DNA of 64,000 nt from Hymenobacter cheonanensis (GCF_030581075.1 NZ_JAUQSW010000001.1:434001-498000), one strand, 5' to 3'; numbered from the stretch's first letter, positions 7,883 to 17,156 are shown. Made by a program: numbers and translations. The notes: a model not told the origin generated them from the sequence alone.

Positions 7883-9898
7883 ATGAAATCGCTTTTTCTG
7901 TTCCGGAAATTCTGGCTGCTGCTACTGCTGGCGGGGGCGGCGGCCCCGGCCGCGGCCCAGTGCGTTATTAACACGCCGCCGGCGGGCTGCCCGGTGCCAT
8001 TTGTGGCCATCGACGTAGCCACCGGCCAGGAGGTGCAGGCGCTTTGCGTGGGCCGGCCGGTCCGGTTTCAGCCCGCCTGCGGGCGCACGGTAGCCGCCAA
8101 CCTGCTGTATTACACGGCTACCATTACCTCGGGCAGCACCCTTACGCTGCCGCCGGGCTGCGACTTTCCGACTTATAAGCTGGTCAACAATACTTTCACG
8201 TCCGGCTCGGTCAACCTCATTACCATATCCGAGCTTTCGAACCCTAGCACCAGTGGGGGCACCGGCACCATCTACGCCCGCAATTTTCAGGTGTATGGCT
8301 CGCCGCCGCCGCTCATTACGGTGCAGGCCTGCGCCCGCAACACGGCTAGCCTGCTCATTACCGATAATGGCTACGACAGCTACTTCGCGCAGATTGATAG
8401 CGGGCCACTGATTGGGCCGCTCGCGCGGGGCACCGTGAGCCTGCCGGCCGCGGCGGGCAGCACCATCACGGTTACGGGCCACTACAACACCAATACGCTG
8501 TGCGGCGGCCAAACCTCGGCCGTAGTGCCGGCCCTGGTGGTGCAGCAGCCGCGCATTCCGACCCTAACCGTGCAAGGCCCCCTGCCCGGCCCTATTGACT
8601 TTACCTTCAGCGGCCTGCGCCAAAACACCACGACCGTGCTGCTGGCCAACCTGCTGCAGGTAGCCGACCCGGCTACCCCCACGCGGTTCCGTGCAGTAGT
8701 GGGATTTGCCGCGCCCACAACTTACTCACAGACAGGGTTTCAAGGCCTGTATCGCCTGGCGAATTATGACCCCTGCGGCCTCGACTCTACTTTCTCGGAG
8801 CCCGTGCCGGCTATTAACCTCACGGCGGCTTCGGCCAATAATGTGAACACCGTGAGCTGGCTGGCCTTCGGCCCGGTGGCTAGCTACACGCTGCTGCGCA
8901 ATGGCACGCCGCTGGCTACGCTGCCCGCCGGCACCAGCCACTACGACGATGCGGGCGTGGCCTGCGGCACCCGCTACACCTACCGCCTGCAAACCACCAC
9001 CGTGGGCGGCAGCACGGCGCTCTCCAGCGAGGTGGCCGTGCAAACGGTGTCGGCCCTGCCCCCGCCCCCGCCGCTGCTCAATGCCAGCTTCGATTTGCAG
9101 AACCGCCTCACGCTCACGGCCAGCCAGGCCAGCGGCGCGGCCCTGGCGGCGGGCGGGCAGCTGCGCTACAGCCGCCAGGGCGGCCCCGGCGCCCTCGACT
9201 TTGCGGCCGTGCCCACCGCCACCGACACCCTGCGCGACCCCGCCCCCCTGGCCACCCTGCTAGCCGCGCCGCCCTGCTACACCGTGCGCCTGCAAGATGT
9301 GTGCGGCAACGCCGCCGTCGCTAGCCTCCCCACCTGCCCCAGCCTGCTCACCGTGGTGGCCGCCGACCCGGAGGGCCTTACGGCCCGCCTGAACTGGTCG
9401 GCCTTTCGGGGGCCTGGCGGCGCGGCCAGCGTGAGCTACCGGGTGCTCACGCTAGCCCCCGATGGCACGGTGCTGGCTACCTCGGCCGCACTCACGGGCC
9501 TGAGCTACCTCGACGCCAACCCGCCCATCGACCGCCAGATTGTGCGCTACCGGGTGCAGGCCAGCGGCGGCGGGCTGCCGGCCGGCACCGTCAGCTACTC
9601 CAACGTGGCTAGCCTGGTGCGGCAGCCGCGCCTCATCGTGCCCAATGCGTTTACGCCCAATGGCGACGGTCTCAACGACGTGCTGGAGCTGAAAGGGCGC
9701 TACCTAAGTGGCTTTACTTTCGTAGTAATTGACCGCAACGGGCAGGAAGCCTTCCGGGCCACCGACCGCAGCCAGACCTGGGACGGCACCATCCGGGGCC
9801 ATGCCCCGGTGAATGCGGCCTACGTGTGGCGCTTTACCCTGCGCGACGAGGCCGGCCAGGATTTCACCCAGACCGGCACCGTGACGATTTTGAAATAA
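7883..9898 (+). CDS. Secreted T9SS cargo protein with gliding-motility-type (CHU_C) C-terminal domain
   Basis: 671 residues from ATG 7883, 19 bp after the preceding gene. Signal peptide MKSLFLFRKFWLLLLLAGAA ending in AAAQ. The middle is a Thr/Ser/Pro-rich string of Ig/fibronectin-III-like segments (for example 'NNVNTVSWLAF...YTLLRNGT...YTYRLQTTT' and 'LTARLNWSAF...VSYRVLTL'). The last ~85 residues start 'IVPNAFTPNGDGLNDVLEL' and contain 'VIDRNGQEAF' and 'WDGTIRG', the type B T9SS sorting domain (CHU_C). It should be exported by Sec, then secreted across the outer membrane by the Por machinery. The ligand or adhesion target is not evident. Confidence 0.88.
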   Translation: MKSLFLFRKFWLLLLLAGAAAPAAAQCVINTPPAGCPVPFVAIDVATGQEVQALCVGRPVRFQPACGRTVAANLLYYTATITSGSTLTLPPGCDFPTYKLVNNTFTSGSVNLITISELSNPSTSGGTGTIYARNFQVYGSPPPLITVQACARNTASLLITDNGYDSYFAQIDSGPLIGPLARGTVSLPAAAGSTITVTGHYNTNTLCGGQTSAVVPALVVQQPRIPTLTVQGPLPGPIDFTFSGLRQNTTTVLLANLLQVADPATPTRFRAVVGFAAPTTYSQTGFQGLYRLANYDPCGLDSTFSEPVPAINLTAASANNVNTVSWLAFGPVASYTLLRNGTPLATLPAGTSHYDDAGVACGTRYTYRLQTTTVGGSTALSSEVAVQTVSALPPPPPLLNASFDLQNRLTLTASQASGAALAAGGQLRYSRQGGPGALDFAAVPTATDTLRDPAPLATLLAAPPCYTVRLQDVCGNAAVASLPTCPSLLTVVAADPEGLTARLNWSAFRGPGGAASVSYRVLTLAPDGTVLATSAALTGLSYLDANPPIDRQIVRYRVQASGGGLPAGTVSYSNVASLVRQPRLIVPNAFTPNGDGLNDVLELKGRYLSGFTFVVIDRNGQEAFRATDRSQTWDGTIRGHAPVNAAYVWRFTLRDEAGQDFTQTGTVTILK

Positions 9899-9949
9899 CT
9901 TTTTTCGGCGCCCGCTTTTTACGCAGGCACCACCAAAACCCTTCCGTTC

Positions 9950-11677
9950 ATGAACGCTCCCGAGCAAACCCCGGCCTACGCCGCCACCTACCACCTGGGC
10001 CAGTACCAGCCGGCCGTGCAGGCTGAAATCGACACGCTTAACAGCCAGGATTTTACCACCCGCTTCTGGCACAAAGATGCCACCCTCTGGACCCAGGATG
10101 CCGAGGCCCAGCAGAGCGTGCGCAGCTTCATGGGCTGGCTCGATAGCCCCGAGGTGCTGACCAAGGCCGTAGGCGAAATCGTGGGTTTCGTGGCCGATGT
10201 GAAGGCCGCCGGCTTTCAGCACGTGGTGGTGATGGGCATGGGCGGCAGCACCATGGCGCCCATCGTGTTTGAGCGCTCGTTCGAGCAGCAGGGCCTGCCG
10301 CTCTCCATTCTCGACACCACCGACCCCGGCACCGTGGCCGAGCTAGAAAAGTCGATTCCGCTGGCACACACGCTGTTTATCGTGGCCAGCAAGTCGGGCA
10401 CCACAGCCGAGCCGCTGGCTTTCGGCGATTACTTCTACGACAAGGTAAAGGCCATTAAAGGTGACAAGGCGGGCGAAAACTTCGTGGCCATCACCGACCC
10501 GGGCTCCAAGTTTGTGACCCAGGCCACGCAGGAAGGCTACCGCAAAATCTTCCTCAACTTTGCCGAGGTGGGCGGGCGCTTTTCGGCCCTCACGTACTTT
10601 GGCCTGGTGCCGGCGGCCCTCTACGGCATCGACATTGCGGCCCTGCTGCACGGCGCGGTGGAGATGATGCGCGCCTGCGGTGCCCACGGCCCCGTGGCCG
10701 ACAACCCCGGCCTGCAGCTAGGGGCCGCCATTGGCGTGCTGGCCACCCAGGGCCGCGACAAGCTCACGCTCATCACCCCTGAGTCGCTCAGCAGCCTGGG
10801 TTTGTGGCTGGAGCAGCTGCTGGCCGAAAGCACCGGCAAGGAAGGCAAGGGCATACTACCAGTGGCCGGCGAGCCGCTGGGCCGCCCCGACGAGTACGGC
10901 ACCGACCGCGTGTTTGTGTACGTGGGCTACGAAAGCGAGCCCGACCAGACCAGCCTCGACAAACTGACGGCCCTGGAGCAGGCCGGCCACCCGGTTATTA
11001 TCATTCGCCTGCGCAATGCCCTGGATTTGGGCCGCGAGTTCTACCGCTGGGAAATCGGCGTGGCCGTGTCGGGCATCGTGCTAGCCATCAATCCCTTCGA
11101 CCAGCCCAACGTGCAGGCCGCCAAAACGGCCACCGATAAGCTGATGAAGGAAGTAACCGAGAAAGGCCAGCTGCCCAGCCCCGGCCAGCCCGCCGCCACC
11201 CAGGATGGCGTGGCCTACTACGGCGACGTAACCGGCGCCGATGCCGCTGGCGTGCTCCAGGCGTTCTTCCAGCAGGCGCAGCCCGGCAACTTTATGACGC
11301 TGCAAGCCTACCTGCACGAAACCGACGAGCTGAACCAGGCCCTAGCCGAAATTCGGCAACTGGTGCAGGACAAGCTGCGCATTGCCACCACCTCGGGCTA
11401 CGGCCCGCGCTTTCTGCACTCGACCGGCCAGTACCACAAGGGCGGCCCTAACACCGGCCTTTTTGTGCAGTTCACTGCCGACCACCCGCAGGACTTGCCG
11501 CTGCCTGGCCGCACCTACACCTTCGGCACTTTCGAGAATGCCCAGGCCCAGGGCGACCTCCAGGCCCTGCGCGACAACGGCCGCCGCGCCCTGCACATTC
11601 ACCTCGGCCCCAACCCCGCCCAGGGGCTGCACACAGTAGTGGCTGCGCTGAAAACTGCCCTGGCCAAGCTGGGCTAG
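9950..11677 (+). CDS. pgi: Glucose-6-phosphate isomerase of the Tal-Pgi (transaldolase-fusion) type, stand-alone
   Basis: 575 residues. SIS-fold isomerase interconverting glucose-6-P and fructose-6-P in the cytoplasm. Landmarks are 'VVMGMGGSTMAPIVF' (first sugar-phosphate loop), 'IVASKSGTTAEP' (SKSGTT phosphate-binding loop), 'AITDPGSKF', and 'LWLEQLLAESTGKEGKGILP', which is the signature of the PGI module found fused to transaldolase in other bacteria, rather than the E. coli-type PGI. No transaldolase domain is present in the protein or nearby. The C-terminal third ('SGYGPRFLHSTGQYHKGG', 'GRTYTFG') also matches that lineage. It lies 51 bp after the T9SS gene. Confidence 0.85.
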   Translation: MNAPEQTPAYAATYHLGQYQPAVQAEIDTLNSQDFTTRFWHKDATLWTQDAEAQQSVRSFMGWLDSPEVLTKAVGEIVGFVADVKAAGFQHVVVMGMGGSTMAPIVFERSFEQQGLPLSILDTTDPGTVAELEKSIPLAHTLFIVASKSGTTAEPLAFGDYFYDKVKAIKGDKAGENFVAITDPGSKFVTQATQEGYRKIFLNFAEVGGRFSALTYFGLVPAALYGIDIAALLHGAVEMMRACGAHGPVADNPGLQLGAAIGVLATQGRDKLTLITPESLSSLGLWLEQLLAESTGKEGKGILPVAGEPLGRPDEYGTDRVFVYVGYESEPDQTSLDKLTALEQAGHPVIIIRLRNALDLGREFYRWEIGVAVSGIVLAINPFDQPNVQAAKTATDKLMKEVTEKGQLPSPGQPAATQDGVAYYGDVTGADAAGVLQAFFQQAQPGNFMTLQAYLHETDELNQALAEIRQLVQDKLRIATTSGYGPRFLHSTGQYHKGGPNTGLFVQFTADHPQDLPLPGRTYTFGTFENAQAQGDLQALRDNGRRALHIHLGPNPAQGLHTVVAALKTALAKLG

Positions 11678-11815
11678 CGGTGCGGTAAAAAGCCGGACAA
11701 CGCGGGTCGGGGCTTGAGCGTAGGAAGGCCGTCTGGCTGGTGTAGTATCTCGCTTACCAGGCGGGCGCCCGCCGCGCCCACCCATCCCTACTTGTTCACT
11801 TTTTCCCTTCCCACC

Positions 11816-12037
11816 ATGCTCACTACTACTGCAAAGCGGAGTTTTTTAGCGGCTGGCACGCTGCTGCTGCTGGCCGGGAGCCTGCAGCAAGCCCTGGCCC
11901 AATCGCCCACCACGGGCGGCCCCACGCCCCAAAGCCCCACCGCCACCGAGGTGCCGCTCGATGGCGGGGCTTCGCTGCTGCTGGCGGGCGGCGTGGCCTA
12001 CGGGCTGCGCAAGCTGCGCCAGCGCCGCCGCCGGTAG
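11816..12037 (+). CDS. Small PID-CTERM-type surface protein
   Basis: 73 residues from ATG 11816. Signal peptide (TAKRSFLAAGTLLLLAGSLQ...ALAQ), then a short Pro/Thr/Gly linker, then 'VPLDGGASLLLAGGVAYGLR' and a basic end KLRQRRRR. The arrangement [P-x-D-G-G]-hydrophobic helix-YG-(K/R) cluster is that of the Bacteroidota PID-CTERM protein-sorting tail. The mature protein would be only ~20 residues before the tail, so it is almost all sorting signals. No exosortase/archaeosortase is in the window. A rho-independent terminator follows. Confidence 0.75.
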   Translation: MLTTTAKRSFLAAGTLLLLAGSLQQALAQSPTTGGPTPQSPTATEVPLDGGASLLLAGGVAYGLRKLRQRRRR

Positions 12038-12064
12038 CCCGGGCAGCTGCACCTGTTGCGCTTA

Positions 12065-12099
12065 CACGCCCACTCTAGTGCGCTAGGGTGGGCGTTTTG
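12065..12099 (+). terminator. Terminator after PID-CTERM gene
   Basis: ACGCCCAC (12066-12073) pairs with GTGGGCGT (12088-12095), followed by T residues; 28 bp after the stop codon. Confidence 0.65.
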
Positions 12100-12231
12100 C
12101 GTAGCGGGCCAGCCAGGCCGGGTTTGAACTAATTTTGCCCGGTCAGGTTGCCCTATTACCCGGTTGGGGACGCTTCGTTACTTTTAATTCAACCTGTTTG
12201 CGGCGCGCCGCGAACACCTTATTTTACGACT

Positions 12232-12570
12232 ATGGCATTCGACATGATGGGCATGATGGGCAAGGTGAAGGAGCTGCAAGACAAAATGCAGCAGGCCCAG
12301 GCACAGCTGCAGCACCTCACCGCCACCGGCGAGGCGGGCGGCGGCCTGGTGAAAGCTACCGCCAACGGCCACCGCACCCTGACCAAGCTCGAAATTGACC
12401 CCTCGCTGCTCACGCCCGAAGACCGCGAAATGCTGCCCGACCTGGTAGTGGCCGCCGCCAACAAGGCGCTGGAAGCCGCCGCGGAGCTAGCCAAAAATGA
12501 GCTGCAACGCCAAACCAGCGGCCTGATGCCCAATATTCCGGGCTTCGACATGAGCAATTTTGGTGGCTGA
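12232..12570 (+). CDS. ybaB: YbaB/EbfC family nucleoid-associated protein
   Basis: 112 residues from ATG 12232. DNA-binding dimeric protein with the family's N-terminal helix (MMGMMGKVKELQDKMQQAQA), a beta sheet around 'GGGLVKATANGHRTLTKLEID' and a long C-terminal helix with 'PDLVVAAANKALEAA'. The Met-rich start and length are typical. YbaB is usually next to dnaX/recR in other phyla; here it is followed by a glycosyltransferase. The frame extends upstream to 12148, but the conserved start is this ATG. Confidence 0.93.
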   Translation: MAFDMMGMMGKVKELQDKMQQAQAQLQHLTATGEAGGGLVKATANGHRTLTKLEIDPSLLTPEDREMLPDLVVAAANKALEAAAELAKNELQRQTSGLMPNIPGFDMSNFGG

Positions 12571-12642
12571 GCTGCCCAGCTTGCATACGCTACATAAGGT
12601 GCAGCTGCTTTTTGCCAAGGCAGCGCCGCCACGGCCAACCTC

Positions 12643-13707
12643 TTGACTTCTACCAACAACCTAGCTTGTACCGATGTCGCCATTGTAATTCTGAATTACA
12701 ATGGCGAACATTTTTTGCGGCAGTTTTTGCCTGGCGTGCTAGCCCAGGCCGATGGCGCGCGCGTGGTGGTGGCCGACAATGCCTCCAACGACGACTCGGT
12801 GCCGTGGCTACGGCGCGAGTTTCCGCAAGTCGAGCTGCTCCAGCTTACCGAAAACCTGGGTTTTTGCCGCGGCTACAACTACGCCCTGGAAGAAATTCGG
12901 CACGCTAGCCAAGCCCCCGCGCCGCGCTACTACGTGCTGCTCAACTCCGATGTGGCCGTGCAGCCGGGCTGGCTGCCACCGCTGCGGCAGCTGCTCGAAG
13001 CCAACCCCGCTGTTGCCGCGGCCCAGCCCAAGCTGCTGGCCCACGCCGAGCCCACGTTTTTTGAATACGCGGGGGCTGCCGGGGGCTACCTCGATTGGCT
13101 GGCCTATCCTTTTTGCCGGGGCCGGCTTTTTGATACCCTTGAGCGCGACCGGGGGCAGTACGACGACCCGCGGGCCGTGGGCTGGGCCAGCGGGGCCTGC
13201 CTGCTGGTGCGCGCCGAAGCGTGGCACCAGCTGCACGGCCTCGAACCGGCCTTCTTCGCCCACATGGAGGAAATCGACTTTTGCTGGCGCGCCCAAAATG
13301 CGGGCTACGAGGTGTGGTATGCCGGTGGGGCCAGCGTGGTGCACCACGTGGGCGGCGGCACCTTGCCCAAATCCAGCCCGCGCAAAACGTACTTAAACTT
13401 TCGCAATGGCCTGGCCTTGCTTTACAAAAATGCGGCTCCCGGCGAGCTGGCCCCGGCTTTTGCGTTGCGGCTGCTGCTCGACTGGGTGGCCAGCCTGCGC
13501 TTTCTGCTGGCCCGCAACTGGCCCGAGGCCAAGGCAGTAGGCCGGGCGCACTGGCATTTTTTTCGCGATTTTGCGTATTGGCAGGAGCGCCGCCGGCTAG
13601 CCCGGCCGCGGCTGCGGGTGCGCGAGCGGGCGGGCACCTACGCTGGCAGCGTGGTGTGGGCATACTTCGCCCAAGGCCGCAGGTACTTTACCGACTTACT
13701 TTTTTAG
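12643..13707 (+). CDS. Glycosyltransferase family 2 (rhamnosyltransferase-like)
   Basis: 354 residues; begins at a TTG (12643) because no ATG or GTG lies before the conserved core 'VAIVILNYNGEHFLRQFLPG'. GT-A fold landmarks: 'VVVADNASNDDSV', 'LGFCRGYNYAL', the metal-binding 'LLNSDVAV', 'GWASGACLLVRAEAW' and 'EEIDFCWRAQNAGYEVW' followed by 'VHHVGGGT'. This is the wbbL/RfbF-like branch that adds sugars to polysaccharide or glycolipid at the inner membrane. The C terminus carries hydrophobic and basic helices. It is isolated from any polysaccharide cluster in the window. Confidence 0.88.
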   Translation: MTSTNNLACTDVAIVILNYNGEHFLRQFLPGVLAQADGARVVVADNASNDDSVPWLRREFPQVELLQLTENLGFCRGYNYALEEIRHASQAPAPRYYVLLNSDVAVQPGWLPPLRQLLEANPAVAAAQPKLLAHAEPTFFEYAGAAGGYLDWLAYPFCRGRLFDTLERDRGQYDDPRAVGWASGACLLVRAEAWHQLHGLEPAFFAHMEEIDFCWRAQNAGYEVWYAGGASVVHHVGGGTLPKSSPRKTYLNFRNGLALLYKNAAPGELAPAFALRLLLDWVASLRFLLARNWPEAKAVGRAHWHFFRDFAYWQERRRLARPRLRVRERAGTYAGSVVWAYFAQGRRYFTDLLF

Positions 13708-13711
13708 TAGC

Positions 13712-13930
13712 TTACAAATCCCACACCGTGCTGCGCTGCTGGCGCCAGGCGCGGCGGATATTCATCCAGAACACCCCGGCGAAATACAGCACAATGGGCG
13801 AGCCGAAGGTGAAGAAAGAAGCGTAGACGAACGACAAGCGAATACTGCGCGTGCTAAAGCCCCAGCGCTGCCCCAGCGCCGAGCACAGCCCAAAAGACTG
13901 CGCTTCGATATAGTCGGTAAGGCGGTTCAT
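13712..13930 (-). CDS. PspC-domain small membrane protein
   Basis: 72 residues. 'AQSFGLCSALGQRWGFSTRSIRL' followed by a hydrophobic segment (FVYASFFTFGSPIVLYFAGVFW) matches the PspC domain almost end to end. PspC proteins sense or react to envelope stress in the inner membrane; no pspA or pspB is nearby. It is convergent with the glycosyltransferase gene, with only 4 bp between their stops. Confidence 0.8.
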   Translation of the reverse strand: MNRLTDYIEAQSFGLCSALGQRWGFSTRSIRLSFVYASFFTFGSPIVLYFAGVFWMNIRRAWRQQRSTVWDL

Positions 13931-14074
13931 AGCGGAAGGTTTAGGCGGCGTGGTGCAACTTTGCCGGGCTAAGATACAACCTAACCGGCGGCAAACGTTA
14001 AGGCTGCTCTTACGTTAAGGCGCGGGCCGGGTTGCGGCCCGGGCACCCCTAGTTGCCGTCAATTTTTTTTCGAT

Positions 14075-15889
14075 TTGCGTTTATACTCAATAAGTAAGCT
14101 TTGCCTGGCGGGCGGGCTGCTGCCGGCGCTGCTCACGGGCTGCGCCTCGCTGCCCCAGATGCTGCAAGCGGCCGAAACCGGCCGCCGCGTGCGCGTAGAG
14201 CCCACCCCGCTCACGGCCGTGGGCGAGTCGGTGCCCTTCGAGGCCACGGCCAAAGTAGCCGCCAGGCACCTGCACAAAGGCGCCGTGTACGAGGTCTTGC
14301 TCACCTACAAATACGACCACGACCTGCGCCTCGACACGGTGGGCCGCATTTCGTTTGCCCAGGGCGAATTCACCTACGACGACTCGGTGAAGGGCCGCTT
14401 GGTGAGCCGCCGCCGCTTCACTATCGCCAACTCGCCGCGCCGCTCGCCCGGCCAGCTCATGGCCCGCGGCCAGGTGCGCGAGCTAAAGCCCCACGGCAAA
14501 GTGCTGACGGCCAAGACCGAAACCCTGGTGGCGCACGGCATCTCGGACCCCGCCCGCCGCGTGGTGCTCGAAGACACCCTGCTAGCCCTGCTGCCCGAGC
14601 ACGTGAGCAACGTGATGAGCGGCACGCGCATCCTGCCCTTGTATTTCGACCAGGGCCAGTGGTTTATCCGCTCCAGCCTGGGCACCAACATTGCGGCGCT
14701 GGAAGACCTGATTGACCAGAACCAGCACACCCAGCGGGTGCTCATCGCGGCCGGCCACTCGCCCGATTCGCTCGATGCCCACCAGCCGACCCTGGCCAGC
14801 AAGCGCGTCAAAATGCTGCTCTACTACTACAAGCAGCGGGTGAAAGGTTTTTCGTATCTCAATAAGGTCGAAGATATTACCTTCGATACGCTAGCCTACC
14901 GCAACAGCTGGGAACTGCTGCTCAACCAGGTGCAGCACTCGGTACTGAAGCCCGCGCAGCAAGACTCGGTGGTGAGCATCATTAACAACACGCCCGGCAC
15001 CTTTGCCCAGAAGGAAAAGGCGCTGCACAAGCTCAGCTACTTCGATTACCTCGAAGATTACATTTACCCGGTGCTGCGCTGGGGCACGGTAGCCGTGACC
15101 TACACCGCGCCGCCGCGCTACGACTCGGAGGTGTACATTCTGAGCAAGAAAATCCTCGAAAAAGAAGCCGACATCGACGCCCTCACGCCCGAGGAGCTGC
15201 GCTACTCGGCCCAGCTTACGCCCCTGCTGGCCGAAAAGCAGCGCATCTACGAGCTGGCCGCCGCCAGCACGGCGCGCTGGGAGGCGTTTTATAACCTGGG
15301 CACGGTGCTAGCCCTGCGCGCCGAGAAAGAATCGAACCTACGGGTGCAGCAGAACTACTACCACCGCGCGGCCGTCAACTTTACCCTGGCCGCCCACCGC
15401 CACCCCACGGCCGAGCTGTTTTACCGCGCGGCCTCGGCCCACCACCGCGCCCAGGAGCGCCTGGAGGCCTTGCAGGACTACGACTACGCCATCAAGCTGG
15501 GTGGCTCGCGCGATATTCTGCGCAAGGTTTTCGCCGATAGGGCGGCCCTCGAAATTCAGGTGGGCCAGCCCGAGCAGGCGCTCACCAGCCTGCGCCTGGC
15601 CGGCCCCAGCTACCAGAACTACATGAACCAGGCGCTGCTGCTCGTGCAGCGCGGCGCCTACGATGCCGCCGCGGCCCAGTACCACCTGGCCCTCGACCTG
15701 CGCCCGCAGGCCGCCGACCCGCACTACGGCCTGGCCGTGGCCGCCGCCCGCCGCCACGACGAAGCCGCCATGGCCGCCGAGCTGCACCAGGCCGTGCGCC
15801 TCAACCACGACCTGGCCACCCAGGCCACCGAAGACCTGGAGTTTCAGGACTACGTGCAGGGCAAGGCCTTTCGGGAGGCGCTGAAGTAG
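14075..15889 (+). CDS. TPR-containing lipoprotein
   Basis: 604 residues starting at TTG 14075. The signal 'LCLAGGLLPALLTGC' ends in a good lipobox (LTGC, Cys23), so this is a lipoprotein. Residues ~30-300 are an unrecognised beta-rich region; 'RVLIAAGHSPDSLDAHQPTLASKRV' recalls, loosely, an OmpA-like peptidoglycan-binding segment. From about residue 400 there are TPR-like helical pairs ('ARWEAFYNLGTVLALRAEKE', 'AELFYRAASAHHRAQERLEA', 'YDAAAAQYHLALDLRPQAADP'). Probably a periplasmic-face scaffold; partner unknown. A palindromic repeat follows its stop. Confidence 0.75.
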   Translation: MRLYSISKLCLAGGLLPALLTGCASLPQMLQAAETGRRVRVEPTPLTAVGESVPFEATAKVAARHLHKGAVYEVLLTYKYDHDLRLDTVGRISFAQGEFTYDDSVKGRLVSRRRFTIANSPRRSPGQLMARGQVRELKPHGKVLTAKTETLVAHGISDPARRVVLEDTLLALLPEHVSNVMSGTRILPLYFDQGQWFIRSSLGTNIAALEDLIDQNQHTQRVLIAAGHSPDSLDAHQPTLASKRVKMLLYYYKQRVKGFSYLNKVEDITFDTLAYRNSWELLLNQVQHSVLKPAQQDSVVSIINNTPGTFAQKEKALHKLSYFDYLEDYIYPVLRWGTVAVTYTAPPRYDSEVYILSKKILEKEADIDALTPEELRYSAQLTPLLAEKQRIYELAAASTARWEAFYNLGTVLALRAEKESNLRVQQNYYHRAAVNFTLAAHRHPTAELFYRAASAHHRAQERLEALQDYDYAIKLGGSRDILRKVFADRAALEIQVGQPEQALTSLRLAGPSYQNYMNQALLLVQRGAYDAAAAQYHLALDLRPQAADPHYGLAVAAARRHDEAAMAAELHQAVRLNHDLATQATEDLEFQDYVQGKAFREALK

Positions 15890-15904
15890 CTCTTTTTAAC
15901 GCGA

Positions 15905-16012
15905 AAAACGTCTGTCATTGCGAGCGCCAGCGAAGCAATCGCACCTGAGCGGAATCAGAGCGGCTCGTTCTAATGTGATTACTTCGCTGGCGCTCGCAAT
16001 GACAGACGTTTT
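15905..16012. repeat. Palindromic intergenic repeat, GTCATTGCGAG subfamily (copy 1)
   Basis: Arms of ~39 bp with few mismatches. The left arm starts AAAACGTCTGTCATTGCGAG and the right arm ends CTCGCAATGACAGACGTTTT, with a short loop. Same subfamily as 60465-60562. Confidence 0.9.
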
Positions 16013-16047
16013 ATGGCCGTCGATTCTCAATTCTTCCTTCCCTATCG

Positions 16048-16055
16048 TAGCTTTG
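16048..16055 (+). promoter_or_regulatory. Candidate -7 box of the E1-beta gene
   Basis: TAGCTTTG fits TAnnTTTG, 37 nt before ATG 16093, leaving a short leader that contains a small hairpin (ACCGGCC...GCCGGC). Confidence 0.45.
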
Positions 16056-16092
16056 CGTACCGGCCGTGTGCCGGCTTTTTGCTAGTCTATTG

Positions 16093-17076
16093 ATGCGTAC
16101 CATTCAATTCCGCGAGGCCCTACGGGAGGCAATGAGCGAAGAAATGCGCCGCGACCCGTCGGTATTCCTGATGGGCGAGGAAGTGGCCGAGTACAACGGC
16201 GCCTACAAAGTGAGCCAGGGCATGCTCGACGAGTTTGGGCCGGAGCGCGTGATTGATACGCCGATTGCCGAGCTGGGCTTTGCCGGCATTGGCGTGGGCG
16301 CGGCCGCCAACGGCCTCAAGCCGATTATCGAGTTTATGACTTTCAACTTCTCGTTGGTGGCTATTGACCAGGTAATTAACTCGGCCGCCAAGCTGTATTC
16401 GATGTCGGGCGGGCAGTATTCCTGCCCCATCGTATTCCGCGGGCCCACCGGCAACGCCGGTATGCTCAGCAGCCAGCACTCGCAAAACTTCGAGAACTGG
16501 TACGCCAACTGCCCCGGCCTGAAAGTAGTAGTGCCCTCGAACCCCTACGACGCAAAGGGCCTGATGAAGGCCGCCATCCGCGACCCCGACCCCGTTATTT
16601 TCATGGAGTCGGAGTTGATGTACGGCGACAAGGGCGAGGTGCCCGAGGAAGAATATATCCTCGAAATCGGCAAGGCCAACATCGTGCGCGAGGGCACGGA
16701 TGTGACGCTGGTGAGCTTCGGCAAAATGATGAAGCTGCTCTACACCGCCGCCGACGAGCTAGCCAAGGACGGCATCTCGGCCGAAGTGATTGACCTGCGC
16801 TCGGTGCGCCCCATCGACTACGACACGCTCATCAACTCGGTGAAGAAAACCAACCGCCTGGTGGTAATTGAGGAGGCCTGGCCGCTGGCCAGCATCTCGG
16901 GCGAGCTGGCCTACATGGTGCAGCGCCGCGCCTTCGACTACCTCGACGCGCCGGTGGTACGCATCACCTGCGCCGACGTGCCGCTGCCCTACGCCCCTAC
17001 CCTCATCGAAGCGTCGCTGCCCAACGTGGCCCGCATCCTGAAGGCCGTGAAGGAAGTAACTTACGCTAAAGCCTAG
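16093..17076 (+). CDS. pdhB: Pyruvate dehydrogenase E1 component, beta subunit
   Basis: 327 residues from ATG 16093 (MRTIQFREALREAMSEEM). Thiamine-diphosphate-dependent transketolase-fold subunit of the 2-oxoacid dehydrogenase complex. Landmarks are 'VFLMGEEVAEYNGAYKVSQG', 'RVIDTPIAELGFAGIGVGAA', 'FNFSLVAIDQVINSAAK', 'RGPTGNAGMLSSQHSQ', 'VVVPSNPYDAKGLMKAAI' and 'VIDLRSVRPID'. The alpha subunit is not adjacent, so the E1 genes are split in this genome. A strong hairpin follows the stop. Confidence 0.95.
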   Translation: MRTIQFREALREAMSEEMRRDPSVFLMGEEVAEYNGAYKVSQGMLDEFGPERVIDTPIAELGFAGIGVGAAANGLKPIIEFMTFNFSLVAIDQVINSAAKLYSMSGGQYSCPIVFRGPTGNAGMLSSQHSQNFENWYANCPGLKVVVPSNPYDAKGLMKAAIRDPDPVIFMESELMYGDKGEVPEEEYILEIGKANIVREGTDVTLVSFGKMMKLLYTAADELAKDGISAEVIDLRSVRPIDYDTLINSVKKTNRLVVIEEAWPLASISGELAYMVQRRAFDYLDAPVVRITCADVPLPYAPTLIEASLPNVARILKAVKEVTYAKA

Positions 17077-17095
17077 CTTTCAGCTAGCCCTCGCT

Positions 17096-17144
17096 AAACC
17101 GTAAAAGGCCTCGTAACGCATTGTTACGAGGCCTTTTGCGGTTT
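17096..17144 (+). terminator. Terminator-like hairpin after pdhB
   Basis: 22-bp nearly perfect stem (17096-17117 with 17123-17144) enclosing AAAAGGCCTCGTAAC; 20 bp after the pdhB stop. Confidence 0.7.
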
Positions 17145-17156
17145 ACGAATAACCGC

